Under the pieces are notes generated by a model. It ran no database searches. It saw only the letters and a program-made list of their open reading frames with translations, and was not told where the DNA came from. The position numbers and the translations under genes were made by a program. From Pontiellaceae bacterium B1224 (GTDB lineage Bacteria; Verrucomicrobiota; Kiritimatiellia; Kiritimatiellales; Pontiellaceae), in NCBI GenBank assembly GCA_029432815.1, contig JAROBA010000004.1:124001-188000 (forward strand): a stretch of DNA of 64,000 bases, in the 5' to 3' direction. Of this stretch, positions 54,870 to 62,842 are shown in pieces (position 1 is the first letter of the stretch; each line of letters opens with the position of its first letter).

Positions 54870-55544
54870 CTATAAAGCTGAGCAGTAAGTTTCGACCGCC
54901 TGTTTCCGCAGATCGGAAATTGCCGCCGCCATATCATCCTGCTTATAGAGATACGACCCGGCCACAAAAAGATTACAGCCCACCGCCGCCGCGCGGCTCA
55001 CAGTCTGATCGTCAATTCCGCCATCGATGGCAATGTCCACCCAATCCGCCATCCGGCGAATGGTGGCAACCTTCTCTTCCACGTCCGCAATATAGCTCTG
55101 GCCGCCGAATCCCGGATGCACCGACATCACCAACACCTCGTCCACCCAGCGGTTTTCCAAACATTGGAAAATACTCTCTACCGGAGTCTCCGGATTCACA
55201 GTAATGGCCGGGCGTTTTCCGAGCGACCTGATTTCCGCCAGCACTGCTTCCACATCGCAGCGCGACTCGATATGAATCTGAATCGTATCCGCCCCCGCAT
55301 CCGCAAAAGTTTTAATATAGTGCTGCGGTTCAATCACCATCAGATGCACATTCTGCGGAATGGAAACTGCGGCGGCCGAAACCTTCACCGCTTCCGGCCC
55401 GAAGCTGATATTCGGCACAAATACCCCATCCATCACATCCACATGAATCTGATCCGCTCCGGCATCTGCGGCGCGCTTGCAACCTGCCGACAAATTTCCA
55501 AAGTCGGCGGCAAGAATGGAAGGCATAATCTGAATATCCGGCAT
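54870..55544 (-). CDS. rpe: Ribulose-phosphate 3-epimerase
   Basis: It interconverts ribulose 5-phosphate and xylulose 5-phosphate in the pentose phosphate pathway. A TIM barrel of 224 aa with IMPSILAADFGNL, IHVDVMDGVFVPNISFGPEAV (metal-binding His and catalytic Asp), VHLMV, HIES, NPETPVESI, VLVMSVHPGFGGQSYI, and DIAIDGGIDDQTVSRAAAVGCNLFVAGS (phosphate site). The start at 55544 has AGGAG 6 nt upstream; longer frames do not. A perfect palindrome lies in the gene (55155-55169). It is the last core-type gene before the Dnd island. Confidence 0.92.
   Translation of the reverse strand: MPDIQIMPSILAADFGNLSAGCKRAADAGADQIHVDVMDGVFVPNISFGPEAVKVSAAAVSIPQNVHLMVIEPQHYIKTFADAGADTIQIHIESRCDVEAVLAEIRSLGKRPAITVNPETPVESIFQCLENRWVDEVLVMSVHPGFGGQSYIADVEEKVATIRRMADWVDIAIDGGIDDQTVSRAAAVGCNLFVAGSYLYKQDDMAAAISDLRKQAVETYCSAL
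55155..55169. repeat. Palindrome TTCCAA-ACA-TTGGAA
   Basis: Perfect copy within rpe, translated as FQCLEN on the minus strand. Confidence 0.9.
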
Positions 55545-55789
55545 ATTGATCTCCTGAAAAAGTGAAGGTGCGAATGTACCCAACCTACCCCGCTCACCGC
55601 AAAAAAAAAGACCGACTCTTTCCGATAGGCCTTCAAAGTCAGCAACAGGATCCCATCGTGTTGTGCAGGCCGGGGGAAGTGCTTCTGGCAGAAATATCTA
55701 AACCCCACTTGCTGAAAAGGGAGATCTCTCTGCAACTTTTTTAAGCCACGAGAAACACAAAACATATTCCCCGCTGCAAGGCAAAGTAA

Positions 55790-56923
55790 CTATAACAATG
55801 ATTGAATTGCTTGGCGCACCTTACTCCATTCAGGTTCTTCAGTCATATAGCACCATGAGAGACGTATTGCTGATTTGATGCGGTCCTCAGACAGTCCCAT
55901 GGCAGTCAGGACATGGCTTGGTTCATAGCTCTGTGACGTGCAAGCAGACCCATTTGAGATTGAAACTATACCCTTGAGGGCAAGCATGACTGCCTCAGAG
56001 TTCAAGCCATTGAATGAGAGGTTTAAAACATGCGAAACAAGAGATCCCTCATCTCCGTTAACTTGATAATCTAGACCATGGAGCGCAGAAAATACTCTCT
56101 CCCTAAATGCACGATTCTTAGCGGCACGCTCAGAGTGGTGTTTCTTACAGCATTCTGCAGCAACACCGAGTCCAGCAATCAAGGGCACAGGAAGTGTTCC
56201 TGGGCGCAACCCACGCTCTTGCCCCCCACCAAATTGAATAGGAGTTAAGGGTGCTCTTTTGAACTTTCTACGGCGCATAACAAGAGCGCCAATACCCTTG
56301 GGACCATATATTTTGTGCCCACTTATACTAATGAGATCAATTCGTGGATGGTTAAGTTTTTCCAGTTCCTTGCCGTACCCCTGAGCAGCATCAGTGTGAA
56401 AATAAACGCCTTGCTGCGGCAACGCATCAGCAACCTCATCAATAGGTTGAATACTCCCCGTCTCGTTATTCACATGCATCATGGAGACAAGAAAGGTGTC
56501 ATCTTTTACAGCGGATAGCATATCTGAAGCTGTGACCACTCCAGAAGAATTGGGATTAACGTAAGTTACCTCAAAACCCAAAGACTCTGCGTAAGCTACT
56601 GGTTCAATTATGGCTTTGTGCTCAATAGACGTTGTTACTATATGGGTTTTACCGTTATCAGTTGCCCATTTTAGCATCCCTAGTATGGCGAGGTTATTGG
56701 ATTCAGTCGCACCTGATGTAAAGATGACATCCGATGAATCAATACCATCGAAGACCGACGCTACCTGTTCCCTAGCCTTTTGCACTGCCAGTTTAGCTTT
56801 ATTTCCATATTCATGGGTACGGCTTCCTGAATTACCATACTCCTGTTCCGTATACAGCCGAATGATCTCAGCCACCTCTGGTTCAACTGGCGTCGTAGCA
56901 TTATTATCCAAGTATACGCTCAT
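55790..56923 (-). CDS. dndA: Cysteine desulfurase of DNA phosphorothioation
   Basis: A NifS/IscS-like PLP enzyme of 377 aa that supplies sulphur for phosphorothioate DNA. Features: YLDNNATTPVEPEV, FTSGATESNNLAI, SIEHKAI, MMHVNNETGSIQPI, the PLP lysine K204 in SGHKIYGPKG, and the catalytic cysteine C328 in SNGSACTSQSYEPSHVL. Enzymes of this kind also serve Fe-S cluster synthesis; the DndA role is inferred from its place next to dndBCDE, divergently transcribed with 94 bp between start codons, as in the known Streptomyces layout. The gene is AT-richer than the genes to its left. Confidence 0.88.
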   Translation of the reverse strand: MSVYLDNNATTPVEPEVAEIIRLYTEQEYGNSGSRTHEYGNKAKLAVQKAREQVASVFDGIDSSDVIFTSGATESNNLAILGMLKWATDNGKTHIVTTSIEHKAIIEPVAYAESLGFEVTYVNPNSSGVVTASDMLSAVKDDTFLVSMMHVNNETGSIQPIDEVADALPQQGVYFHTDAAQGYGKELEKLNHPRIDLISISGHKIYGPKGIGALVMRRRKFKRAPLTPIQFGGGQERGLRPGTLPVPLIAGLGVAAECCKKHHSERAAKNRAFRERVFSALHGLDYQVNGDEGSLVSHVLNLSFNGLNSEAVMLALKGIVSISNGSACTSQSYEPSHVLTAMGLSEDRIKSAIRLSWCYMTEEPEWSKVRQAIQSLL

Positions 56924-57017
56924 AAATACCCTGTTTGTATTGTTTCACATACTGTTTGTTTGATCACGCACACAAGAAAATGTAGTTTACGTCCATCGTG
57001 TGTACAAGGAAAGAAAG
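56924..57017. promoter_or_regulatory. Divergent dndA-dndB promoter region
   Basis: A short AT-rich gap that must serve both directions. TTGATC followed 17 nt later by TAGTTT is a weak sigma-70-like pair toward dndB. CACAC and GTGTG words flank it. The known DndB proteins repress dnd transcription, so an operator is expected here, though none is proven. Confidence 0.35.
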
Positions 57018-58124
57018 ATGAGCAACGAGCATTCATTTGAATATGAGTATGTATTCCCCTCCATACGAGGGGTTCAGGCTCAACAGGAATACTATATTTC
57101 TATGTGTCCAATACGCCTTATACCGAGAATGTTCATGTTTGATGAACCAGGCATTCCTCCAGAGCTCAGGGCCCAGCGAACGCTCAACCAAGCCAGAATA
57201 CCTGAAATTAAAAGATATATTCTCGATAATTTAAACAACTATGTCTTTTCTGCAATCACAGCATCCATTGATGGCGAAGCAAAATTCGAACCTTACGGAG
57301 GGGATAAGCATCGCAACAAAATGGGCAATCTTCATATCGATATGAGTGCCAAACTCATTATCAACGATGGACAGCACCGCCGTGCAGCCATTGAAGAAGC
57401 GATCATGGAGAATCCTGACATCGCCAATGAAACTCTTGCTGTTGTGTTCTTTCTTGATCCTGGATTAAAACGATGCCAGCAAATGTTTGCGGACCTCAAT
57501 CGCTATGCCATTCGCCCCTCAAAGTCTCTCGGCATTCTATACGACTACAGGGATGATTTTTCGATATTAACCAAAGAAATTGTAGCCCGATCTGAATTAT
57601 TCCGAAGCGTAGTAGAAATGGAACGCAGCTCCTTATCAGCTCGCTCCAGAAAACTGTTTACACTGAGCGCAATTTACTCAGCGAACAAAGCTCTATTAAA
57701 AGGGGCAACCGATAGTGGTGAGGATCAAATAAACTTTGCTGTAGATTTCTGGGAATGTACTGCAAAACAACTAAAAGAATGGAATTTGGTATTCGAGCAT
57801 AAGTTGAGTGCTGGCGAAACACGAAGTGACTATGTCCACTCTCATAGCACCGCCTTACAGGCTATTGGAATGACGGGAAACACCTTAATTAAAATCCACC
57901 CCAATAACTGGAAGAGCCAGCTGAAGAAACTAAGGAAAATTGACTGGGCTCGGTCAAATAGCACTGCATGGGAGGGGCGCACCATGGTTGGTGGAATGAT
58001 TCAAAAGGCATCGAATAACATCGTCCTTACAGCTAACTATATTAAAGCAAATCTCGATCTAGAGCTTACCCAAGAAGAACAGAAAGCCGAGGAGGCATTC
58101 ATGAGGGGTCATAATGGGAACTGA
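57018..58124 (+). CDS. dndB: DndB, DGQHR-domain protein of the phosphorothioation system
   Basis: A 368-aa protein with the diagnostic D-G-Q-H-R at residues 117-121 (INDGQHRRAAIEEAI) and the following FADLNRYAIRPSKSLGILYDYRD, as in the DndB family. DndB is reported as a negative regulator of the dnd operon. The start at 57018 has AAGGA 7 nt upstream; a GTG at 57000 is in frame but less likely. It overlaps dndC by 11 nt. A second DGQHR protein is encoded at 62843. Confidence 0.9.
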   Translation: MSNEHSFEYEYVFPSIRGVQAQQEYYISMCPIRLIPRMFMFDEPGIPPELRAQRTLNQARIPEIKRYILDNLNNYVFSAITASIDGEAKFEPYGGDKHRNKMGNLHIDMSAKLIINDGQHRRAAIEEAIMENPDIANETLAVVFFLDPGLKRCQQMFADLNRYAIRPSKSLGILYDYRDDFSILTKEIVARSELFRSVVEMERSSLSARSRKLFTLSAIYSANKALLKGATDSGEDQINFAVDFWECTAKQLKEWNLVFEHKLSAGETRSDYVHSHSTALQAIGMTGNTLIKIHPNNWKSQLKKLRKIDWARSNSTAWEGRTMVGGMIQKASNNIVLTANYIKANLDLELTQEEQKAEEAFMRGHNGN

Positions 58125-59670
58125 TCAGAAATCAGACTCTGCATTTTCTAAACACGGCATCAACAAACATGTTGATGCCCTACTGAAAGAAATTATTGAT
58201 TTATACCAAGCCGATAAAGTCCCGTGGGTAGTTGGTTATAGCGGAGGTAAGGACTCAACAGCGGTATTACAATTGATATGGATGGCAGTTCAAAAGATCC
58301 CAAAGAGCCAGAGAAACAAGATTATTCATGTAATCAGCACTGACACCTTGGTTGAGAATCCAATTGTTGCAGAGTGGGTTGCGGGTTCCATCAATTGCAT
58401 GATTACAGCAACCGATAAGGGAGACCTCCCATTCAATCCGCAGCAATTAATGCCTAAACCAGAAAATAGTTTCTGGACGAACCTAATAGGCAAGGGCTAC
58501 CCAGCTCCCCGACCGAAATTCAGGTGGTGTACGGAACGTCTTAAAATTTGGCCGTCTAATGAGTTCATCCTGAAAACAACAAAGCAACATGGTGACGTAC
58601 TGCTTTGCCTCGGCACACGAAAGAAGGAGAGCGTGAAGCGTGCAACAACTATGCAGCACTACGAGGACGAGCGGGACAAGGAGCATAGATATGGCGAGCT
58701 TGATGCGGGGCACAAGGTAAGCCCCAACAGTCAACTTCCCAACACTTGGGTGTATTCCCCCATACAAGACTGGTCGAACGATGATGTCTGGTTGTTTCTA
58801 AACCAGTTTCAAAATCCATGGGGCTACAGCAACCAGGAACTACTCGGGCTATACTCAGGTGCTACCGAAGGAGGAGAATGTCCCTTAGTTGTTGATACCA
58901 CAACCCCTAGCTGTGGAGATAGCCGGTTCGGGTGCTGGACCTGCACATTGGTAGATCAGGATAAATCCATGTCAGCGATGATCCAAAATGATGCTGATAA
59001 AGAATGGATGCTCCCATTATTGGATATCAGAAATACTATCGACTATCGCCGGTTTGGGCTGGAAGAAAGTGATCGGGAACTACGTGATTTCCGTCGAATG
59101 AATGGCCGAGTACAGCTTTTTGGAGACGGAATGAAATACATTCCCGGTCCTTATAAAAGAGGCTTTAGGGAAGAACTCTTAGGCAAACTCCTAGAAGCCC
59201 AAAAGTTCATTCAGGAAGAAGGTCCCGAAAATGTTAAAAATATACAACTGATCACTCTCAATGAGCTGGAAGAGATCCGACGTATCTGGGTCATGGATAA
59301 ACATGAGATCGAAGATCATCTGCCCAAAATCTATGAAGATGCTACCGGCGAAGAGTATCCAGGAAAAGATATCAGCGGAAATCAGCCCTTTGACAGGGAT
59401 GATCTACAACTCCTCGAAGAGATTTGCGGACAGCATTATCCTCTGGTACGAGATTTAATTGATGTTGAGCTTCAGCAATCAACGCAACTCAAACGCACTA
59501 AGCTGATGAAAAATATAGAAGGTTCGATTAAACGCAACTTCTATGAAGATGAACAAGATGCACTAGCTTACAGCCGAAAACAGCAACAACACAAAACAGA
59601 TACAATAGAAGAATGGGATCGAGTCACAGACGAATATATCGAACCCAAAGCTGACCAAGGCCAATCATGA
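58114..59670 (+). CDS. dndC: DndC, PAPS-reductase-like sulphur incorporation enzyme
   Basis: A 518-aa N-type ATP pyrophosphatase: the PP-loop SGGKDS is at residues 43-48 (VVGYSGGKDSTAVLQLIW). Cysteines at 256, 267, 274 and 277 (ECPLVVDTTTPSCGDSRFGCWTCTLV) are the probable 4Fe-4S ligands. The enzyme activates the DNA backbone or carries sulphur from DndA. The frame overlaps dndD by 4 nt (ATGA), so translation is coupled. Confidence 0.92.
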   Translation: MGTDQKSDSAFSKHGINKHVDALLKEIIDLYQADKVPWVVGYSGGKDSTAVLQLIWMAVQKIPKSQRNKIIHVISTDTLVENPIVAEWVAGSINCMITATDKGDLPFNPQQLMPKPENSFWTNLIGKGYPAPRPKFRWCTERLKIWPSNEFILKTTKQHGDVLLCLGTRKKESVKRATTMQHYEDERDKEHRYGELDAGHKVSPNSQLPNTWVYSPIQDWSNDDVWLFLNQFQNPWGYSNQELLGLYSGATEGGECPLVVDTTTPSCGDSRFGCWTCTLVDQDKSMSAMIQNDADKEWMLPLLDIRNTIDYRRFGLEESDRELRDFRRMNGRVQLFGDGMKYIPGPYKRGFREELLGKLLEAQKFIQEEGPENVKNIQLITLNELEEIRRIWVMDKHEIEDHLPKIYEDATGEEYPGKDISGNQPFDRDDLQLLEEICGQHYPLVRDLIDVELQQSTQLKRTKLMKNIEGSIKRNFYEDEQDALAYSRKQQQHKTDTIEEWDRVTDEYIEPKADQGQS

Positions 59671-61640
59671 TATTTCTCCAACTAACACTGCAAAATTTCG
59701 GACAATACAGAGGTTTCCATGAAGTACAAATGGGAACAACTAAAACAAAGCCGATCCTTCTTATCGGCGGACATAATGGAGGAGGCAAGACCACCATTCT
59801 TGATGCCATGCAACTTTGCTTGTATGGCAAACGATCAAACTGTTACGGGAGATCTGAGCGACGATGGGACACCTATTTACGTTCGTGGATAAACCGGGAC
59901 AGTGATCCAAAACAAGAAACCCGCATCAAGCTACACTTTCGACATCCTCATGAAGGTCGAGAGACTGACTTCCGAATAGAGTTTTCCTGGCGATCAACTG
60001 GCAAAAGCATTTCAGAACGAAAAGAAGTATATATTAACGATACACTACACAACCAAATCACAGAAACCTGGGATAAGTTCATTGATTCAATCCTGCCAGC
60101 TCGCCTTTCCACACTATTCTTTTTTGACGGGGAACAGATTGAGAATCTTGTGCGACCAGAAACTGCTAAGATCTTCCTAGAGTCTGCCGTCTCAGAATTA
60201 TTGGGCATCGGCACGTTGGATCAGCTTCACCGTGACCTTACAACTTTGAATCGAAATAAATCCCTCCAAAATAAATCAGCAGTAGAGACTCAAAAGCTTC
60301 GAGATGCTGAAGTTTCGTATGAGGAAACCCAGAAGCAAGTTTGCCACACTGAAGACCATTTAGTCATATTGCGAAAACATCACAAAGGTCTCACCAAACA
60401 ACTTGAGGTGCTGGAATCTGAATACGAATCCAAGGGAGGCAAACTCTTGGATGACCAGACTTCAAACGAGAAGATAAAGGAGGAGCTGGAACGGCAAATT
60501 GAAACGCTGAATCGGCAAATAATTAAAGAAGAGTCAGGAGAGCTCCCTCTTCATCTTGTTAAGGGTCAGCTAAAGGAAATAAAAGCTCAGACAGTTAAGG
60601 AAGCTGAGGCAAAAGACTGCGCACAACAGCAACAACAAATAGAACGAATGCATGGCAAGTATCTTCGAGCGGCCCAAAAGACTGGTGCATCAGAAGAGGT
60701 ACTCACAGCATTGTCCTCTCTGGCCGATAAGGAGAAAATACGACTTGGAAATAGGGCCGAAAGCACCTCAGTATACTTGAACCTGAATCCCAGCACAGTA
60801 TCGCTCCTGAAAGCTACACTTAAAACCCTTCCTAGTGCAGAGAAGCACTGTCGGAATTTAAAGAAGCAGCGAAGTGACATAGACCAACGGATAAAAAAAC
60901 TAGAAGCCAAGCTTGATGCAACTCCAGAAAAGGGAGCACTAAACACACTCCTTAAAAAGCGGAGAGAGCTCACGAAAGAGCTCTCTAAGTCCGAACTGGA
61001 GATAATTACCAAGGAAGAGCTTCTTGAACAACTGAGGGCCAAAGCAGGACAACAAAAAGACCGTGTTGTACGCCTACTGGGAGATTCTGCCACAGAAAAA
61101 GCCCAGTATGAAGACGATGAGCGCACCGTCTTTTACAGCTTGAAGGCACAGGAATACCTAAAAGAGTTTCGAACTCAATTACTCAACAAGCATCTGGGGA
61201 AATTGGAAATCTATATACTCGAAAGCTTCCAACACCTTATTAAAAAGCAATCGTTAGTGCACCGACTTAGGATTAATCCCTCCACCTTTTCCATCGAGCT
61301 AACCAACAATGAAAGAAAAATAATCCCTGCAGAAAAATTGTCAGCAGGAGAGCGGCAGCTACTTGCAATAGCAGTCTTCTGGGGACTCCAGAAAGCATCA
61401 AGTCGCCCAATTCCCGTTATGATCGACACTCCTATGGGGCGTCTTGATTCCTCACATCGAGAAAACTTGGTAAAACGCTATTTCCCATTTGCAGCGCATC
61501 AGCTTGTCTTGTTATCCACCGATGAAGAGATCGTCGGCGACTACTACAAAAAAATCAGCACACACACACACCACGAATTAACCATTGCATTTGACGAAGA
61601 AAAAGCGACCACTCACATCAAGGAGGGATACTTTCAATGA
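59667..61640 (+). CDS. dndD: DndD, SMC/Rad50-like ATPase
   Basis: A 657-aa ATPase of the SbcC/Rad50 type. N-terminal LQLTLQNFGQYRGFHEVQM, then Walker A GGHNGGGKTT (residues 34-43). Residues about 200-540 are a long coiled coil rich in Lys, Glu and Gln. The C-terminal half has KLSAGERQLLAIAVFWGL (signature at about 557) and Walker B VMIDTPMGRLD (Asp at about 587). The Q-loop is expected near KIRLHF-like sequence at about 90. It is thought to act on DNA structure during modification. Overlaps dndE by 4 nt. Confidence 0.92.
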   Translation: MIFLQLTLQNFGQYRGFHEVQMGTTKTKPILLIGGHNGGGKTTILDAMQLCLYGKRSNCYGRSERRWDTYLRSWINRDSDPKQETRIKLHFRHPHEGRETDFRIEFSWRSTGKSISERKEVYINDTLHNQITETWDKFIDSILPARLSTLFFFDGEQIENLVRPETAKIFLESAVSELLGIGTLDQLHRDLTTLNRNKSLQNKSAVETQKLRDAEVSYEETQKQVCHTEDHLVILRKHHKGLTKQLEVLESEYESKGGKLLDDQTSNEKIKEELERQIETLNRQIIKEESGELPLHLVKGQLKEIKAQTVKEAEAKDCAQQQQQIERMHGKYLRAAQKTGASEEVLTALSSLADKEKIRLGNRAESTSVYLNLNPSTVSLLKATLKTLPSAEKHCRNLKKQRSDIDQRIKKLEAKLDATPEKGALNTLLKKRRELTKELSKSELEIITKEELLEQLRAKAGQQKDRVVRLLGDSATEKAQYEDDERTVFYSLKAQEYLKEFRTQLLNKHLGKLEIYILESFQHLIKKQSLVHRLRINPSTFSIELTNNERKIIPAEKLSAGERQLLAIAVFWGLQKASSRPIPVMIDTPMGRLDSSHRENLVKRYFPFAAHQLVLLSTDEEIVGDYYKKISTHTHHELTIAFDEEKATTHIKEGYFQ

Positions 61641-61999
61641 GCCTTGAAACTGTAAGAATTTCCGACAAAGCGAAGTATCAGCTCATTAAGGTAAAACAAA
61701 AGACCGGCATAGAGCACTGGAACGTCCTATGTCGCTGGGCGTTTTGCCTTTCCCTTGCAGATGAATCCATTCCTTCACCAGCAAAAATCCCATTAGATAG
61801 TAATGTCGAGATGACATGGAGGGTATTCGGTGGTGAGCACCACGAACTATACCTAGCATTACTTAAACATCGTTGTCAGTGCGACAATAAAGGGGCTACC
61901 ACCGAGGAACTTACTACACAGTTTAAACTCCATTTACATAGAGGCATTGGCATGCTTTTATCATCTCAACTGACGAACAACCCTTCATCACATGAGTAA
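61637..61999 (+). CDS. dndE: DndE, DNA-binding component of phosphorothioation
   Basis: A 120-aa protein with the DndE pattern: VRISDKAKYQLIKVKQKTGIEHWNVLCRWAFCLSLADESIPSPAKIPLDSNVEMTWRVFGGEHHELYLALLKHRC. DndE proteins bind nicked DNA. The length and position after dndD match the known order. The stop is 20 nt before the HNH gene. Confidence 0.9.
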   Translation: MSLETVRISDKAKYQLIKVKQKTGIEHWNVLCRWAFCLSLADESIPSPAKIPLDSNVEMTWRVFGGEHHELYLALLKHRCQCDNKGATTEELTTQFKLHLHRGIGMLLSSQLTNNPSSHE

Positions 62000-62019
62000 T
62001 GCAACCATAAGGATCATAT

Positions 62020-62838
62020 ATGGGGAAAAATAGCCTAACACCAGGGGAGCAACTCTCTGAACTGATCTCAGAGGTAGTACACTCTGAGAATCCTGAATCT
62101 GGTTTCTTAAAAAACATGGATAACCTTCTAGTTGCAGATGGTGAATTCCTTGAAATGCAAAAGAAGAGCATTATATTTTACACAACTCGTCGACTTATCC
62201 ATGGCGCATCCTATGCACTGGAAAAAGCTATGGTGCATTACATGGATTCCCAGAATGCAATTCCAGTCATTAAAGATTACCTAACTAATAATTATTCGTT
62301 CAGTCTAACAGAAGAGCAAGCTAATCGACTTCACGCCTTAGTATATAGTTGCGTTGACGCCTCTCATAAAGATTTATCAACAGCCCAACGAAACAAGGCT
62401 CTAGAGCAGTTTAGACGCTTAGAGATAACAACCTGTTACATGTGTGGGGTTGAGATCGACTTTGATTCTGTTGACAATAAAAATTCCGCATCAGTAGAAC
62501 ATCTTTTCCCTAGCGAATACGGCGGTGACTCTCGGTTTGAAAATTTAGCACTATCCTGTAAGGATTGTAATAAACATAAAGACGACCATATGCACCCATC
62601 TGATTTTCATTTCGAAAAAATATCTACAAAGCACGACTATGGTCACAAGAAATTTTCCAAACAATTACTGGTTAGCAAACAAGTTGTGGCAATGTGGTTG
62701 AAGGAAGGCTGTGAATGTACGATTTGCGGAAAGCCAGCTAGTGCTGCCGGGATGCTTTCTGTATTTCAGAAAGAGCCTGCGGACTCTTGGCACTTTCTCA
62801 ATATCGGAGTACAGTGCTCTGCTCATAACGAAGGATAA
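62020..62838 (+). CDS. HNH endonuclease-domain protein (272 aa) linked to dnd genes
   Basis: A zinc-bound HNH nuclease module: CYMC at 139-142, SVEHLFPSEYGGDSRFENLALSCKDCNKHKDDH with E160-H161, N175, C180-x-x-C183 and H186. The N-terminal 135 residues are helical with no family I can name. The C-terminal 45 residues hold a further metal site (CECTICGKPA, then VQCSAHNEG). AAGGA lies 7 nt before the ATG. The gene follows dndE by 20 nt, so it is probably part of the operon. It could be a phosphorothioate-dependent or modification-blocked nuclease; none of the known DndF, G or H types is similar. It is followed at 4 nt by a second DGQHR protein. Confidence 0.8.
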   Translation: MGKNSLTPGEQLSELISEVVHSENPESGFLKNMDNLLVADGEFLEMQKKSIIFYTTRRLIHGASYALEKAMVHYMDSQNAIPVIKDYLTNNYSFSLTEEQANRLHALVYSCVDASHKDLSTAQRNKALEQFRRLEITTCYMCGVEIDFDSVDNKNSASVEHLFPSEYGGDSRFENLALSCKDCNKHKDDHMHPSDFHFEKISTKHDYGHKKFSKQLLVSKQVVAMWLKEGCECTICGKPASAAGMLSVFQKEPADSWHFLNIGVQCSAHNEG

Positions 62839-62842
62839 ATGT

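Noticed and set aside
255-55169. TTCCAA-N3-TTGGAA copies as rho-independent terminators
   Set aside because: Most copies are within coding sequences, the stem is only 6-7 bp, and T-runs are missing.
62020-62838. HNH gene as a homing endonuclease or group I intron gene
   Set aside because: It is an independent gene in operon spacing with dndE and does not interrupt another gene; no intron-like structure is seen.
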